A stretch of 17,063 bases of DNA from Actinomycetes bacterium (GTDB taxonomy: Bacteria; Actinomycetota; Actinomycetes; Actinomycetales; Microbacteriaceae). Positions 7,217-14,322 of this stretch are shown here, in pieces. A program made the position numbers and the translations under genes. Below the pieces are notes generated by a model. The model made no database searches. It was not told the DNA's origin and saw nothing but the letters and a program-made list of their open reading frames with translations. Positions within the stretch are counted from its first letter, which is position 1; each line of letters starts with the position of its first letter. The stretch lies in assembly GCA_023431405.1 (NCBI GenBank), contig JAEYVZ010000023.1, positions 1-17,063 of the forward strand. The letters run 5' to 3'.

Positions 7217-7222
7217 CGACGT

Positions 7223-7804
7223 ATGACCAGAGCACTGTTGATCGTCGACGTGCAGAACGACTTCACCGAGGGCGGAGCCCTGGGCGTCGAGGGCGGGGAT
7301 GCCGTCGCCACCGGAATCACCGAGTTCCTCGCCGCGCGCGCGGGCGACTATGCCGTCGTGATCGCGTCTCGTGACTGGCACGACGCCGAGGGCGACAACG
7401 GCGGCCACTTCGCCGCGGGGGAGCCCGACTTCGTCGACACCTGGCCGCCCCACTGCGTCGCCGGGACCGACGGCGCGGAGTACGACCCCGGGTTCGACAC
7501 GGCGGCGGTGACCCATCACGTGAAGAAGGGGCAGGGAAAGCCCGCGTACTCGATGTTCGAGGGCGCGACCGATGACGGCGAGACGGTCGCCGACCTGCTG
7601 ACCCGGTACGGAGTCGTCGACGTCGATATCGTCGGCATCGCCACCGACTACTGCGTTCGCGCCTCGGCGCTCGACGCGATCGAGCACGGCCGCCACGTGC
7701 GCGTGCTCACCGACCTCGTAGCGGGTGTCGCCGCCGAATCCAGCGACCGCGCCCTCGCCGAACTCGCCCATGCGGGCGCCGACCTCCAGGAGAGCACACG
7801 ATGA
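7223..7804 (+). CDS. pncA: Nicotinamidase (isochorismatase superfamily)
   Basis: A 193-residue cytoplasmic amidase that would hydrolyse nicotinamide to nicotinate and ammonia in the NAD salvage pathway. The catalytic triad is visible as Asp9 (LLIVDVQNDF), Lys102 (HHVKKGQG) and Cys144 (GIATDYCV). The metal site is represented by Asp51 and His53 in SRDWHDAE, with His62 as a further candidate. WPPHCVAGT, a motif typical of nicotinamidases rather than other isochorismatase-like hydrolases, is at residues 74-82. Length agrees with the family. The ATG at 7223 is used because conservation starts there and the promoter fits a leaderless transcript. The frame is open upstream to 6959 but that part overlaps the MMPL coding region. 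The stop overlaps the next gene's ATG (ATGA), so the two are translationally coupled. Confidence 0.93.
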   Translation: MTRALLIVDVQNDFTEGGALGVEGGDAVATGITEFLAARAGDYAVVIASRDWHDAEGDNGGHFAAGEPDFVDTWPPHCVAGTDGAEYDPGFDTAAVTHHVKKGQGKPAYSMFEGATDDGETVADLLTRYGVVDVDIVGIATDYCVRASALDAIEHGRHVRVLTDLVAGVAAESSDRALAELAHAGADLQESTR

Positions 7805-8517
7805 CCACGCCTGCCGGCTGGTACCCCGACCCGACCGACTCCACCCGCAACCGGTGGTGGGACGGCATGCAGTGGACGGAGAACTACGCGCCCGCCGCAC
7901 CGCAGGCGGCACCGACGGCCCCTGCTGCGCCCTCGGCCGCGCCGGGCTATGCAGCCGCGCCGCAGCATCCCGCGTCGGCATATCAGACGTATCCGGCCGC
8001 ACCGCCCGTGCAGGCCGCGCCTTCCGCTCCGGGCGCCGACACGAACACGCTGTGGATCTATCTCGCGATCATCGCCTCGACGCTCCCCGTGCTGTCGATC
8101 TTCTTCTTCGACTGGAACAACTACCTGACCGCGATGATCGCGCTCGACCAAGGCGGACGGATCGATGACGCCGCCGCGAGCGCGTACATCGTGCAGTGGG
8201 TCGGCACCATCCTCCTCATCACCCTTCTGAGCTATGTGCTGCTGGGCGTGTCGGTGCTGTTCTCGTGGCTCGACTGGCGAGAGCTGAAGAAGCGGGGGGT
8301 CGCCAAGCCGTTCCACTGGGGCTTCGCATTCTTCGCGCTCATCATCTCGATCGGCGTCTACATCATCGGCCGCACGGTCGTGCTCAAGCGCGAGACCGGC
8401 TCCGGTCTGACAGCGCTGTGGGTGTGGATCGGCTCGGTCGTGCTGTCGTTCGCCATCGTCATCACCTGGTCGGTGGTGATGTGGCAGCGCACCCTCGAGA
8501 TCATCCCGATGCGGTGA
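7801..8517 (+). CDS. DUF2510 membrane protein
   Basis: A 238-residue protein. Residues 4-30 (AGWYPDPTDSTRNRWWDGMQ) are a clear DUF2510 module, the short Trp-rich motif found at the N terminus of many actinobacterial membrane proteins. Residues 34-78 form an Ala/Pro-rich linker. Four transmembrane segments follow (about 82-103, 125-150, 162-188 and 198-226). Function of the family is unknown. The ATG overlaps the pncA stop as ATGA, with AGGAG about nine bases upstream. The 3' end overlaps the following gene as GTGA. It is therefore the middle gene of a tightly packed operon, which may mean a role linked to nicotinamide metabolism or simply shared expression. Confidence 0.9.
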   Translation: MTTPAGWYPDPTDSTRNRWWDGMQWTENYAPAAPQAAPTAPAAPSAAPGYAAAPQHPASAYQTYPAAPPVQAAPSAPGADTNTLWIYLAIIASTLPVLSIFFFDWNNYLTAMIALDQGGRIDDAAASAYIVQWVGTILLITLLSYVLLGVSVLFSWLDWRELKKRGVAKPFHWGFAFFALIISIGVYIIGRTVVLKRETGSGLTALWVWIGSVVLSFAIVITWSVVMWQRTLEIIPMR

Positions 8518-9548
8518 GCGACGCTCCGGACGCGTCAGCCCGACCGGCAGCTCCCGGCATCGGGGCCGGTCGGCTCCTGGGCGCGGTCGCATCGGTGGCG
8601 GTGGTGCTCGTGCTCGCGCAGTCGATCGGCGTCACCTCGTTCGTCATGGCGCTGTTCGGAGGCGCGGCGGGTCTCGTCGGGGTGGTCGTCGTGTTCGCGC
8701 TCGCGTGGGCGGCGGTGGCTGTCGTGCTGAAGCTGTTCACCGGCCGCGCCCACGTCGTGGTGGCCGGCGCCGCTGTGGCGGCCACGGCGCTGTGTGTGGG
8801 GGCGGCGATCGTCGCCAACGGCATCCCCGTGCTGTGGGTCCCGTTTGCGGGCGGCGGGGTCGACGTCGCGTATCTCGTGATCGCGGCGGGCGCCGCGCTC
8901 TGGGTGGGCTTGGCCCTGTGGATCTGGAGATGGCGGGGGAGAGGCTGGTCGCGTGCCGTCGGCATCCTCCTGCCGGTCGTCGTCATCGGCGCGCTGGCGG
9001 CGGGTGGGTTGCAGGAGCGTGCGGCCGCGGAAGCCGAGCGCGACTCCGTGGCGCAGGCGCAGCGTGAGGCGAACTTCGCGTACTTCCTCGAGGCGGGGGT
9101 GCACTCGCGTACGGTCGACCTGCCCGGCGCGACGGTGGTCTCGATCACGGCGAGCGGGGGTCCGGGGGTGACGACCGTCGTCACGGCAGGCGGCGGGCTT
9201 GCGACGGTCACCGTCGATCGCGCGCCGACCGCGCAGGATGACGCCGCGCCCTGCCTGTGGCTCGCAAGACCCGACGACGGCTACGAATCCGGCGGCACCC
9301 TCGCTGACCATGCGGCGTTCTGCATCCGTTCCGGTGAGCGCTGGGAGCGCCCCGACGGCACCGGCATCGTGGTGATCGAGGGTGACGAGCTCGTCGCCGT
9401 CGTCGCCCGCCCCGACCTCGTGCCGAGCATCGACGGGGCGGGTCGAGGGGCGGATGCCGCCGAGGTCACCGCTGTGCTCGCCGCACTCCGCCCGCTCAGC
9501 CGCGGTGAGCTGCGTGAGGCGCTCGCCGAGGAGTGGTTCCTCGACTGA
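8514..9548 (+). CDS. Five-helix membrane protein with extracytoplasmic domain, unknown
   Basis: A 344-residue protein starting at GTG 8514, which overlaps the stop of the DUF2510 gene. The frame is open further upstream, but that part runs inside the DUF2510 coding region. About five hydrophobic segments occupy residues 20-165. The remaining 175 or so residues are soluble and probably outside the cell. They open with a charged helix (RAAAEAERDSVAQAQREANF), then a Val/Thr-rich beta stretch, and contain two cysteines near residues 246 and 268 (PCLWLARP and AFCIRSGE) that could form a disulfide. I do not recognise a family. The coupling to pncA and the DUF2510 protein suggests a membrane complex, which is inference. 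The gene ends at a hairpin shared with the convergent gene. Confidence 0.82.
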   Translation: MSDAPDASARPAAPGIGAGRLLGAVASVAVVLVLAQSIGVTSFVMALFGGAAGLVGVVVVFALAWAAVAVVLKLFTGRAHVVVAGAAVAATALCVGAAIVANGIPVLWVPFAGGGVDVAYLVIAAGAALWVGLALWIWRWRGRGWSRAVGILLPVVVIGALAAGGLQERAAAEAERDSVAQAQREANFAYFLEAGVHSRTVDLPGATVVSITASGGPGVTTVVTAGGGLATVTVDRAPTAQDDAAPCLWLARPDDGYESGGTLADHAAFCIRSGERWERPDGTGIVVIEGDELVAVVARPDLVPSIDGAGRGADAAEVTAVLAALRPLSRGELREALAEEWFLD

Positions 9549-9565
9549 CGCGGCCCGGCCGTCAG
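9545..9565. terminator. Compact bidirectional terminator overlapping two stop codons
   Basis: CTGA (9545-9548) pairs with TCAG (9562-9565), and CGGCC (9551-9555) with GGCCG (9557-9561), leaving a two-base bulge and a one-base centre. The element contains the stop codon of the plus-strand gene (9546-9548) and that of the minus-strand gene (9562-9564). The stop codons are only 13 bases apart, so any terminator here must overlap them. No T-tract is visible. Confidence 0.45.
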
Positions 9566-10476
9566 CGCAGGCTGGGAGGATTCGCGTCCGCCCACCGCTC
9601 GATCGTCTGCACGAGCCAGAACAGGGCGAACAGGAGGAGCGCGATCGCTTCGCCCCAGAACACGATCCGCGGCCAGAGCGTCATCAGCGCGAACAGCAGC
9701 ACGAGGTCGATCACGAGCAGCGCCGGTACCGCCACGTACACGGCACGCTGCCAGCGGGCGGGCGATGTCGAGCCCGGCTCATCGGTGCGCCGCAGGGCGT
9801 TCACGAGCGGCACGGCCGCGAACGCGAGGAAGAACGCGGCCGTCACCGCGAAATGGACGCTGATCGGCAGGGCGTCGTTGAACGGGAACCCCCGGCTGAT
9901 GCCCGGCGCGAAAGCGAGCACGACCAGCAGGAGCGCGACGACGACGCCGACCGCCCCGACGATGAGGGTGGAGCGGAGGGGCCTTCGCTCGATGGCCCGC
10001 AGCGTCACAGCCGTCGCAACGATCAGCGCCATCACGATCGCGTAGGTGATGACGCCGTTGTGCACGTCGGGGAGGTAGGCGGCGGGGAGGCACTCGGCAT
10101 CCTTCGGGCATTGCGGGGCGATGGCATCCGGGTCGTCGTCGTACCCCGTGGGCACGAGCGCGATGAGCGGGGCGAAGATCGCAGCGACGTCGAGGAACAC
10201 CGTCTCGAGATCGCGGCCCGAAAGAGCGAGGAGCGCCAGCGACACGGCGATGAGGCAGCCGACGAAGATGTTGCGGGCCGGGGTGTAGAAGTAGTGGCTG
10301 ATGGACGGCAGCACGACGCCGGTGCGGACGATCTCGACCGCCACCGATGTGAGCAGCGCGATCACGAGCACCACGAGAGCCAGCCGCAGATACCGGTGCG
10401 TGCGCTGGCCGGTGGTCGGCTCCTGCGCGGGGCGCACGTCGTGCCGAGCGGCGGAAGCGGGAGCGGGTGACGTCAC
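9562..10476 (-). CDS. Multi-pass integral membrane protein, unknown
   Basis: A 304-residue protein with about eight hydrophobic segments, beginning with LRLALVVLVIALLTSVAVEI near residue 36. After the first helix comes ISHYFYTPARNIFVGCLIAV, a motif I have seen in uncharacterised actinobacterial membrane proteins with the same layout. An acidic extracytoplasmic loop with DDDPDAIAPQCPKDAECL carries two cysteines that may pair. No enzymatic motif is visible. GTG at 10476 is taken as start, one base after the stop of the upstream gene. A TTG at 10509 in the same frame would overlap that gene by 32 bases. Neither has a good Shine-Dalgarno site, so translational coupling with the reductase-like gene is likely. 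Confidence 0.78.
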   Translation of the reverse strand: MTSPAPASAARHDVRPAQEPTTGQRTHRYLRLALVVLVIALLTSVAVEIVRTGVVLPSISHYFYTPARNIFVGCLIAVSLALLALSGRDLETVFLDVAAIFAPLIALVPTGYDDDPDAIAPQCPKDAECLPAAYLPDVHNGVITYAIVMALIVATAVTLRAIERRPLRSTLIVGAVGVVVALLLVVLAFAPGISRGFPFNDALPISVHFAVTAAFFLAFAAVPLVNALRRTDEPGSTSPARWQRAVYVAVPALLVIDLVLLFALMTLWPRIVFWGEAIALLLFALFWLVQTIERWADANPPSLR

Positions 10477-10477
10477 G

Positions 10478-11080
10478 TCAGGCCACGAGGTAGCGGATGT
10501 GCGTGGCAAGGGGCGAGCTCAGCACCTCGACCGGTTCGAGCGACAGCTCGCGGACGCCGTCGAAGAGCCGCTCTCCGGCCCCGAGCACCACGGGCGCGAC
10601 GTCGAGGGTGAGCTCGTCGACCACCCCGGCGTTCAGCGCCTGCCGCACGGTCGACGCGCCGCCGGCGATGTGCACGCCGCGACCGGCCGCCGTCTCCTGC
10701 GCCCGCGCGTACGCGGCGTCGAAGCCGTCGGTGACGAAGTGGAAGACGGTGCCGCCCTGCATCTCGATCGATTCGCGCGGGTGGTGCGTGAGCACGAACA
10801 CCGGTGCGTGGTACGGCGGTTCCGGTCCCCACCACCCGCGCCAATCGTCATCCCAGGGTCCGCGGATCGGACCGAACATGTTGCGGCCCATGACGTAGGC
10901 GCCGCGCGGGCGGCCGAGCCAGGCGGATGCCGCCTCATCGGCATCCGTTGCCCGCTCGTCACCCAGGTGCCAGCGGTGAAGCTCGAGCCCGCGCCGTCCG
11001 AGCGGGTCGTCGAGGCTCTGGTCGGGCCCTGCGACGTAGCCGTCGAGCGAGATCGAGAGGTGGCAGGTCGTGTCGGACAT
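10478..11080 (-). CDS. Dihydrofolate reductase / RibD C-terminal family protein
   Basis: A 200-residue protein with the fold signatures of the RibD C-terminal/DHFR-like superfamily: first strand CHLSISLDGYVAGPDQS, the GAYVMGRNMFG segment, APVFVLTHHPRE, and the nucleotide-binding loop VHIAGGASTVRQAL. NAD(P)H-dependent reduction is the family activity. No riboflavin genes are near, so the substrate is unknown, and many actinobacterial members of this type are orphan. The ATG at 11080 has GGGAAAGGA at suitable distance. The ATG at 11086 would sit almost on top of that site. The downstream membrane-protein gene follows with one base between, so the two form an operon. Confidence 0.9.
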   Translation of the reverse strand: MSDTTCHLSISLDGYVAGPDQSLDDPLGRRGLELHRWHLGDERATDADEAASAWLGRPRGAYVMGRNMFGPIRGPWDDDWRGWWGPEPPYHAPVFVLTHHPRESIEMQGGTVFHFVTDGFDAAYARAQETAAGRGVHIAGGASTVRQALNAGVVDELTLDVAPVVLGAGERLFDGVRELSLEPVEVLSSPLATHIRYLVA

Positions 11081-11143
11081 CGGCATCCTTTCCCGGCGGC
11101 TGGGGGCAGAGTATCCGACGCGCGCGTCGCAGGACAGGGGTGG

Positions 11144-11788
11144 TCAGACGTGGAGCCATGCGCGCGCCGGAGGCACGGCCAGGCCGACCGCCAGCACGGC
11201 CGGCGCGAACCACAGCGCGGCAGGACCGAACGCCGTGTACGCGCCCGCGCCCAGCACCGCCCCTGCGGCGATCGACGCCCACAGCACCAGGTAGCGCACC
11301 CATCCCCACGCCGGGCCGCCGCGCAGCGCCGCAACGATCGCCTGTGCAAGTTTGACGAGCGCGCCGGTCATGTAGGTGATGCCGAACGACACCTCCCCGC
11401 CGCGGGCGAAGACCGTGTTGAGCGCACCCATCGAGAACGCGAGGAGTGCGCCGGTCAGCCATGTCCACGGCAGCAGGGTCGTCGCGGCGGCGAGGGTGAG
11501 TACGACCGTGACCCCCGCGAGCACGCGGGTCTCGCCGCGCCCCCGGCCACCCGGCACGACCGTGCCGCACATCGCACCCACCACGAACGATGCGATCAGC
11601 AGGAACGCCGCGCCCGCGAAGCCCAGATCGGCCGAGACGAGGTCGACGCTCGCCCGCGTCGTGTTGCCGCTCATGAACGAGACGAAGTAGCCGCCCAGGT
11701 ACACGAAGCCGAAACCATCGGTGAAACCCGCCAGCGCCGACAGTGCGGCGGCCGCGGTGAACGTGCGGCGGCTGAGCGCGCGGACCAT
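11144..11788 (-). CDS. DUF1275 (YoaK) family membrane protein
   Basis: A 214-residue protein with six or seven hydrophobic segments. The family signature is at the N terminus: AGFTDGFGFVYLGGYFVSFMSGNTT (given as residues 20-44). In this family it reads as an Asp-containing first helix followed by a phenylalanine-rich SGN motif. A second conserved element, MGALNTVFARGGEVSFGITYMTGALVKL, is near residues 120-147. The family is widespread, and its transported compound, if any, is unknown. The ATG at 11788 is used since GGGGAGG lies five bases upstream. The frame is open to 12088 but that part is antisense to the neighbouring immunity-like gene. The gene is divergent from 11880 with a 91-base shared promoter region in which I could not place a convincing -35/-10 pair. 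Confidence 0.9.
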   Translation of the reverse strand: MVRALSRRTFTAAAALSALAGFTDGFGFVYLGGYFVSFMSGNTTRASVDLVSADLGFAGAAFLLIASFVVGAMCGTVVPGGRGRGETRVLAGVTVVLTLAAATTLLPWTWLTGALLAFSMGALNTVFARGGEVSFGITYMTGALVKLAQAIVAALRGGPAWGWVRYLVLWASIAAGAVLGAGAYTAFGPAALWFAPAVLAVGLAVPPARAWLHV

Positions 11789-11879
11789 CGAGACCTCCCC
11801 GGATCCGAGGGTACTCGCGTCGCCCATCAGCGTCGGTCCGGAGACGCGCTTCGGCGGCCAGGCGCGAGAGGATGGCGGG

Positions 11880-12299
11880 ATGAACGAGGTCATCCTGGGG
11901 CGAGCGCACGATTTCGTCTCTCTGCGAATCCGGGCCAAGGAGTTTCCCGCCGAAGTCGACAACGACGACGCACAGTGGTTGCGGGTACATATCGTCGTTG
12001 TCGTCGGCGGCATGCGCGCTTCGGTCCCTGACGCGACCCTGACCGTCGGTGAAGTCACTGGGCTCCTGGAGGACTGCGAAGCGCTCATCCGCGGGTCTCA
12101 GCGCATCGCACGCCTCGGTTCGCTGGAGGAGTGGATCGAACTCGTCATCGAGATGAACTCGCGCGGTGGGCTCGAGGTGCGTGGACGGGTGCAGGATGCT
12201 CCGAGGAACGTGCTGGACTTCACACTGGAAGGCCTCGATCAGACCTTTCTTCCTCCGCTCGTGGATGCGCTGAACACTGCCCTCTCGCCTTACGTGTGA
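11880..12299 (+). CDS. WapI-like (immunity-type) small protein, orphan
   Basis: A 139-residue soluble protein. The pattern DNDDAQWLRVHIVVVVGG, a conserved Glu in a helix (GEVTGLLEDCEAL), alternating beta strands (EVRGRVQ, NVLDFTLEG) and the ending LDQTFLPPLVDALNTALSPY resembles the WapI-type immunity proteins and the related small DUF families of actinobacteria. In characterised cases WapI neutralises the toxic C terminus of the wall-associated protein WapA. No toxin, Rhs/WapA protein or secretion gene is in this window, so the gene is an orphan. Third codon positions look less G/C-rich than in its neighbours (TTT, GTT, GAA, TCT and CCT are used), which suggests a different history. The start ATG has GAGAGG eight bases upstream. 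Assignment is from pattern memory and remains tentative. Confidence 0.7.
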   Translation: MNEVILGRAHDFVSLRIRAKEFPAEVDNDDAQWLRVHIVVVVGGMRASVPDATLTVGEVTGLLEDCEALIRGSQRIARLGSLEEWIELVIEMNSRGGLEVRGRVQDAPRNVLDFTLEGLDQTFLPPLVDALNTALSPYV

Positions 12300-12318
12300 C
12301 GTGCGCGCCCGCACCACG

Positions 12319-12337
12319 GTGATGCTGACGCCATCAC
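12319..12337. terminator. Short hairpin between convergent genes
   Basis: GTGATG (12319-12324) and CATCAC (12332-12337) form a 6-bp stem with a seven-base loop. The element lies 19 bases past the stop of the plus-strand gene and overlaps the TGA of the convergent gene (12334-12336). It is short and without a T-tract, so its terminator role is tentative. Confidence 0.3.
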
Positions 12338-13284
12338 TCGTGCTGCCGCACTGATGGAGCGGTCAGTGCCCGAAGGTAGCGTCGCCTCGCGACGACCTGT
12401 GCCATGCGGAGGAAGGGATGCAGTGCCCGCCACGGCTGGTTTCGACCAGGCGCCATCAGCGAGCGAACGGTGAGGTGAACCTCGTCCCCTCCGCGATGAA
12501 CGACGAATGCTTCTTCTCCGTCGACGGGGTGGCCGGGGAGGGTGCGGTACGAGAACCCCACACGGTCGTCGGTCTCGACGACCGATACGACGCGCACCGG
12601 CTCTCGCACGGTGATGCCGGCGACTTTCGCGGTGATGGTGTGCTCGGCGCCAGGGGTCACCGGGCTGGCGTCATCGATCGTGAAGCCGCTGCGGGTCTTC
12701 ACCGCCCACTGCAGCACGTCGCGCGCGGCGCGCTCCCACGCCTGCTCCCCGCGACCGATGAGCGCGGTCACCTCCGACCGTCGATAGCCGTGATGGGAGT
12801 GGTCCGGCCAGGTCGCACGCTCTGGGTATGTGCTCGGGGTGACTCCGAGTGCGCTGAGGAGGTGGGCGTTACGGATGCGGATCAGCCGGCGCAGGTAGGG
12901 AACGAGGATGATCCGCTCGGCGACGCGGCCGAACACCGGCGATGCGAGGGTGATCGTGTCGGTCATGGTCGTCACGTCACTCTCGCGCGCGAAGCGGTGT
13001 TCGTGGTGAAACGAGCGGAACGGGCCACGCACCTGCTCGTCGACGAATCGGTGGGGTCGTTCGAGGCTCGTGATCTGCGAGGTCATCGTGAACCAGATGC
13101 CGAAGTGGCGCGCTCGCCACGTCACGGTCTCGCCGAGTGAGATCGTGCCGGCGGTGACGCCGCCGATCGCGCGCTCGCCGGATTCGCCCATCGACGCCAC
13201 ATGCTCGTCGATGCTCAACGACACATCGAACAGCGCCTCCGCCGGTACGGGCGCGCGCGTGACGATCGAGAACGACGAGACCAT
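12334..13284 (-). CDS. SRPBCC-DUF1990 two-domain protein
   Basis: A 316-residue cytoplasmic protein made of two domains. Residues 2-148 have the features of an SRPBCC/START-like ligand-binding fold: FSIVTRAPVPAEALFDVSLS, WRARHFGIWFTMTSQI, and RPHRFVDEQVRGPFRSFHHEH, then a long basic C-terminal helix. Residues 165-308 match DUF1990 (UPF0548): GYRRSEVTALIGRGEQAWER, a strand with GFSYRTLPGHPVDGEEAF at 243-260, and the ending RRRYLRALTAP. DUF1990 proteins are normally about 165 residues alone, so this is a fusion. The start ATG has no Shine-Dalgarno site and lies seven bases after the exporter stop, so translation is probably coupled. No enzymatic residue can be named. A lipid- or small-ligand-binding role is inferred from the first domain. 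Confidence 0.85.
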   Translation of the reverse strand: MVSSFSIVTRAPVPAEALFDVSLSIDEHVASMGESGERAIGGVTAGTISLGETVTWRARHFGIWFTMTSQITSLERPHRFVDEQVRGPFRSFHHEHRFARESDVTTMTDTITLASPVFGRVAERIILVPYLRRLIRIRNAHLLSALGVTPSTYPERATWPDHSHHGYRRSEVTALIGRGEQAWERAARDVLQWAVKTRSGFTIDDASPVTPGAEHTITAKVAGITVREPVRVVSVVETDDRVGFSYRTLPGHPVDGEEAFVVHRGGDEVHLTVRSLMAPGRNQPWRALHPFLRMAQVVARRRYLRALTAPSVRQHE

Positions 13285-13291
13285 GGTCTGA

Positions 13292-14251
13292 TCATGTCAG
13301 TCGGCGGTGCCGCGTCCGGGCTGGGTCGGCTGTTTGGGCTGCCTCGGCCCTCGGGGCCATTCGCTGCCGGTGCCGCCGTTCGATGCTCTGACCGGCATAG
13401 GTCGCAGCGACGATCACGAGGGCACCGGCGACCCCGAGCGGTCCTATCGCTTCGCCGGCGACGATGACACCGACGAGCAGGGCCCACACCGGTTCGGTGC
13501 CCATGAGGATGCTCGCGCGGGAGGCCGAGGTGCGCCGCACCGCCCACAGCTGCACGACGAAGGCGAACACGGAGCACAGCAGACCCAGGAAGAGCAGGTC
13601 GGCCCAGCGGCGCGCATCGAGGTGCGCGGCCGCGGCGGGGAGCTCGGGCCCTGCCATTGCGGTGAAGACGGCGGCACACACGATCATCTGGATGAACACC
13701 ACGCCGACGGCGCTCTCCCGGCGGCCGCGCGTGAGGTGCGCGCTCGCTGTCACGTGAACGGCACGCACGGCCGCCGCGGCGATGACGAGGCCGTCGCCGA
13801 CGGTCGGTGTGCGAAAGCCGCCTTCGGAGACGAGGAGTGCGACCCCGACGACGGCGGCGACGGCAGCGACGAAGTAGGGCCGGGGCAGCCACGATCGGGA
13901 GGCGATGCCGTCGAGGATGGGAGTCATGATCAGCGCCAGGCTGATCAGCACGCCCGCATTGGTCGCCGTCGTCAGGTGCACCCCCCAGGTCTCGAGCCCG
14001 ATGACGGCCGCTTGCGAGCAGCCCAGGAGGGCTGCGATCGCCAGGCCTCCCCCGCGGGGGAGCCGTTCCTTTCGTGCGAGGCACAGCATCCCCGTCGCGG
14101 CGGCCGCGACCAAGAACCGGAGGGCGACCGCCGCCGGTACGCCCACTTCCGCGGCCAGATCCTTCGCCGCGAGAAAGCTCGCACCCCAGACCGCGGCGAC
14201 GCCCAGAAGCAGCAGATCGACAAGAGGATCGGAGCGCGTACGAACGGTCAT
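13292..14251 (-). CDS. EamA/DMT-family exporter, LysR-linked
   Basis: A 319-residue protein with two EamA repeats and about ten hydrophobic segments. The first helix (DLLLLGVAAVWGASFLAAKD), the arginine-containing second segment (AAVALRFLVAAAATG) and the second-half motif RASILMGTEPVWALLVGVI are typical of the RhaT/EamA group. ATG at 14251 is chosen because GAGAG lies seven bases upstream and the protein then starts close to the first helix. An ATG at 14278 in the same frame adds nine residues and would run into the inverted repeat at 14270-14302. It is divergent from a LysR gene, the usual arrangement for an exporter controlled by its neighbour, and is followed at seven bases by the SRPBCC-DUF1990 gene. 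The exported compound, probably an amino acid or related metabolite, is unknown. Confidence 0.9.
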   Translation of the reverse strand: MTVRTRSDPLVDLLLLGVAAVWGASFLAAKDLAAEVGVPAAVALRFLVAAAATGMLCLARKERLPRGGGLAIAALLGCSQAAVIGLETWGVHLTTATNAGVLISLALIMTPILDGIASRSWLPRPYFVAAVAAVVGVALLVSEGGFRTPTVGDGLVIAAAAVRAVHVTASAHLTRGRRESAVGVVFIQMIVCAAVFTAMAGPELPAAAAHLDARRWADLLFLGLLCSVFAFVVQLWAVRRTSASRASILMGTEPVWALLVGVIVAGEAIGPLGVAGALVIVAATYAGQSIERRHRQRMAPRAEAAQTADPARTRHRRLT

Positions 14252-14269
14252 GCCCCTACTCTCGAAAGC

Positions 14270-14302
14270 GCGAAGCATAAGAGCAAGAGCGGATTGCTTC
14301 GC
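14270..14302. promoter_or_regulatory. Inverted repeat in the LysR/exporter intergenic region
   Basis: GCGAAGCA (14270-14277) and TGCTTCGC (14295-14302) are perfect 8-bp inverted repeats with a 17-base spacer. Overlapping them is AGCAA-N7-TTGCT (14282-14298). The element sits where the promoter of the exporter is expected and has the size of a LysR-type regulator site. A DNA-binding role is inferred from position. Confidence 0.5.
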
Positions 14303-14309
14303 TCACGAT

Positions 14310-14322
14310 TAAGTTGACCTTA
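14310..14322. promoter_or_regulatory. T-N11-A LysR box at the regulator start
   Basis: TAAGTTGACCTTA (14310-14322) is a T-N11-A sequence with TAAG/CTTA symmetry, the classic LysR-type recognition form. Its last A is the first base of the LysR start codon, so binding would repress the regulator's own transcription. No Shine-Dalgarno site precedes the ATG, consistent with a leaderless message. Confidence 0.5.

Noticed and set aside
6959..7222. N-terminal extension of the nicotinamidase to 6959
   Set aside because: It overlaps the MMPL coding region and the strong hairpin. The family begins at MTRALLIVD, at 7223.
5397..8002. Long minus-strand open frames opposite the MMPL gene and pncA (5397-7235 and 6689-8002)
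   Set aside because: Composition is dominated by Arg, Glu, His and Asp repeats with no recognisable domain, while the opposite strand encodes clear MMPL and nicotinamidase motifs.
11789..12088. N-terminal extension of the DUF1275 protein to 12088
   Set aside because: The added 100 residues are polar and antisense to the immunity-like gene. A good GGGGAGG precedes the ATG at 11788.
10301..12317. Open frames of more than 450 codons overlapping the DHFR-like and DUF1275 genes on both strands (10301-12031 plus, 10959-12317 minus)
   Set aside because: They cross several real genes and intergenic regions, have Arg/Ala-rich composition and lack ribosome-binding sites at their starts.
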